A stretch of DNA of 64,000 nt from Urmitella timonensis (lineage in GTDB: Bacteria; Actinomycetota; Actinomycetes; Actinomycetales; Actinomycetaceae), in the NCBI GenBank assembly GCA_900120415.1, contig FQLW01000005.1:372001-436000 (forward strand), in the 5' to 3' direction. Positions 62,212 to 64,000 of the stretch are shown here, in pieces; position 1 is the first letter of the stretch; each line of letters starts with the position of its first letter. Below the pieces are notes generated by a model. The model had not been told where the DNA came from. It made no database searches and saw only the letters and a program-made list of their open reading frames with translations. The position numbers and the translations under genes are program-made.

Positions 62212-64000
62212 ATTGTCAGGGTTGAGCCTTTCCCACGGGTGAAAACCACTTCAATCTGATCAGCAATCTCTGAACGTAGAGAACCTACATGACTGATTAA
62301 GCCCACAGTTCTACCCGCAACTGATGTTGATTGTAGTGCCTCCATCACCAGTGAACGTTTCGTGTCGTCAAGAGTACCAAAACCCTCATCAATAAACATA
62401 GAAGAAATCTCGACTCCACCCGCCTGTGCGGTTACCACCTCGGAAAGACCTAAAGCCAAAGATAAGGAACAGTAAAATAGCTCCCCGCCCGATAGGGCGG
62501 AAACCTCGCGCACTTTATCCGAGAAATGGTCGGTGACTACCAGGGATAAAGCTTGATTACGGCGGCGAGACGATTCGCTATCACTACGCGAAAGAGAGTA
62601 ACGCCCAGCCGAGATTTTCCCTAAATAAGGGTTTGCGATATCTAGCACCTCTTGGAAACGATCGAGCAAAACCCAGGTTGCTAAGGGGGACTTTAAGGCG
62701 GAAGATTCTTCCCCTTTAGCTAGGTTTGCCAAAGTTATCAATTCCGATGTGTCGCTAATATGCTCCAAATACTTCCTACTGGCAGTTTTTAGGGAGCGGG
62801 CAGCGCTGTTTACTGTCCGTAACTGCTCGCGAACCTGGCTCAGTGTTGCCTGTAGTTTTTCAAAAACCGTTTTATCCTTTTCGACCTTGGTTTCTAGTGC
62901 AGTTAAATCCGGCGGGGTGGGGGCTTGGTGTCTAAGCTTCGCTATCCGCGGTGAACTTAGTTTTACTTGGTTTGCCTGATAGGCGTTTTCCCATTCCTCG
63001 GTTTGCGCAACTAGCTTTTCATAGGTAGTTTCTTCCAGGAGGGCGTGTTTTGCCTGTTCAGCGCTAAGGAAGTTTTCTGTATTTAATGATTCTTTTAACC
63101 GTAGGTTTGCTTGGTCAAGTTTGATTTCTTCCGTTATGGTCTGTTGGATTGCCTGAAATAACACTGTTAGTTTATGTTGCTCATCATTTAGCTCTTTTTG
63201 GCGGGTAAAAAGATTCTCACCTTGAGAAGAAATAGCGAGTTCGTTTTCAATTTCTCTTATCTGGCGTAGAGCATTTTGGGCTTTAGTTTTTTGTACTTGG
63301 GAATTACCGATTAAATTCCGTAGCGCATCTTTATATATATGTCCTTGGGATTCTAAATGTTTTATCCGATTGTTGCAGGTTTTTAGCTCTTTTGCTTGTT
63401 GTTGCAGATAATCCAGTCGGGCATTAATCTTATCGGCATTTCCTGGAAAGCTATTTCTAAGACCCCAAAGTACCTTTTTTAAGCGAGAGTGTTCTTCGCG
63501 TAGTTGCAACCTTTTCTGTCGGACAGCGGCTATCGTATCGGCTCGTTGGCTGCGGATTTTTGTTAGTCCTGCCAGGGAATAAAGGTGTGAAGCTTTTCCC
63601 TGGGCGACCTGGGGGTGGGTGCGTGATCCGCACACTGGGCAGGGGTGGTTAGCTGCTAACTTATCGGCTAATACAATAGCTGAATCTACAAAGAATTCGC
63701 GTTCATACTCGCTAGCATCTTGAGTTATTTTCTGAGCGACTGCTTGCAGGGTATTAAACTCTTTTTGCATTCTATTGAAACGTTGAAAATCATCTAAAAA
63801 ATGTTCACGTTCGCCCTGGTATTTTTGTAGTTCTATCTGTTTTTGACGTGCTTGTTCTAGATAAAGCTGTTCGCGTTCAAGCCGCATTTTTTGTATTCTT
63901 TGGGTGCGAATCTGGGGAATTAGTTGCGAAATATCTTTGGATTTTAATGCGCATTGACGCAAAGTTTCTATATAGGACTTAGTGCTGTTTCTAGCTTCAG
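62199..64000 (-). CDS. sbcC: Nuclease SbcCD subunit C, C-terminal part (5' end outside window)
   Basis: Rad50-like ATPase that works with SbcD on DNA ends and hairpins. The frame is still open at the window edge and continues upstream of the first in-frame TTG at 63962, so the gene starts outside. Visible: long heptad-type coiled coils on both sides of a zinc-hook CPVC (in HPCPVCGSRTHP), the ABC signature ALSGGELFYCSLSLALGL and Walker B MFIDEGFGTLD, then an H-loop SHV near the C-terminus. Full length is normally about 1000 residues. Confidence 0.93.
   Translation of the reverse strand, partial: EARNSTKSYIETLRQCALKSKDISQLIPQIRTQRIQKMRLEREQLYLEQARQKQIELQKYQGEREHFLDDFQRFNRMQKEFNTLQAVAQKITQDASEYEREFFVDSAIVLADKLAANHPCPVCGSRTHPQVAQGKASHLYSLAGLTKIRSQRADTIAAVRQKRLQLREEHSRLKKVLWGLRNSFPGNADKINARLDYLQQQAKELKTCNNRIKHLESQGHIYKDALRNLIGNSQVQKTKAQNALRQIREIENELAISSQGENLFTRQKELNDEQHKLTVLFQAIQQTITEEIKLDQANLRLKESLNTENFLSAEQAKHALLEETTYEKLVAQTEEWENAYQANQVKLSSPRIAKLRHQAPTPPDLTALETKVEKDKTVFEKLQATLSQVREQLRTVNSAARSLKTASRKYLEHISDTSELITLANLAKGEESSALKSPLATWVLLDRFQEVLDIANPYLGKISAGRYSLSRSDSESSRRRNQALSLVVTDHFSDKVREVSALSGGELFYCSLSLALGLSEVVTAQAGGVEISSMFIDEGFGTLDDTKRSLVMEALQSTSVAGRTVGLISHVGSLRSEIADQIEVVFTRGKGSTLTITGN

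Noticed and set aside
1-64000. CRISPR array, prophage or insertion sequence
   Set aside because: No regular spacer-repeat units, integrase, transposase or phage structural genes were seen on either strand.

Overview
The window is ordinary chromosomal DNA of an actinomycete of moderate G+C, most likely a member of the Actinomycetaceae (Varibaculum, Mobiluncus or Actinomyces neighbourhood). The evidence is gene content and order. UPF0182, PPA1309, DUF3117, DUF2342, DUF2017, oligoribonuclease, UvrD2 and MetX/MetY are present, and several blocks follow Mycobacterium tuberculosis order: pncB / clpS-DUF2017-murI-MBL hydrolase-rph-rdgB (compare Rv1330c-Rv1341), nudC-uvrD2-ThiF-like-DUF2342-PDZ protease-PPA1309-UPF0182 (compare the Rv3193c-Rv3199c region), O-methyltransferase-mrp-DUF1003-MgtE_N-stress protein (compare Rv1220c-Rv1234) and fdxA-dapC. 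Species assignment is an inference; no rRNA gene is present.

Layout. 1-5.5 kb: NAD salvage (pncB, cut by the window edge), the ClpS adaptor, glutamate racemase, a metallo-beta-lactamase-fold hydrolase, RNase PH and an XTP pyrophosphatase. 5.5-16.3 kb: NudC, UvrD2, a ThiF/E1-like protein, a DUF2342 zincin, a PDZ/Lon-type protease, PPA1309 and a 1036-residue UPF0182 membrane protein, closed by a strong bidirectional hairpin. 16.4-23.5 kb: threonine ammonia-lyase, oligoribonuclease, tRNA-Arg(TCT), a second SSB without the usual acidic tip, EttA and MalQ. 23.5-36.5 kb is the most accessory part: a HAD phosphatase with an orphan PTS EIIB, an AAA/DUF4143 ATPase behind a 32-bp-period repeat array, Ogt, a 1709-residue sortase-anchored subtilase with BspA-type leucine-rich repeats, a nitroreductase, an acyl-CoA synthetase, and a methyltransferase-cupin pair behind an iron-box-like promoter. 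36.6-41.1 kb: lipA, lipB, metX and metY on the minus strand, with a candidate attenuator upstream of metY. 41.2-49.7 kb: an unrecognised protein, BrkB, a DeoR regulator, ManC overlapping a BMP lipoprotein, DUF3117 and a three-gene membrane module. 49.8-64 kb: LOG protein, O-methyltransferase, Mrp, DUF1003, MgtE_N/CBS, stress protein, TypA, FdxA, DapC, GltA, VKOR, an MntR-type regulator and the C-terminal part of SbcC.

Regulatory reading. Many genes have a -10-like hexamer (often TAGGGT or TATGCT) exactly 6 nt before the start codon and no Shine-Dalgarno sequence, so leaderless mRNAs look common. The heptamer GAGGACG/CGTCCTC was counted by eye about 43 times on both strands, in several reading frames, against roughly 8 expected by chance. 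It is a candidate Chi-like or other chromosome-wide motif. I found no CRISPR array, intact insertion sequence, prophage, or multi-gene defence or biosynthetic cluster. The most interesting signals are the heptamer, the repeat array before the DUF4143 ATPase, the metY leader and the iron-box methyltransferase-cupin pair.
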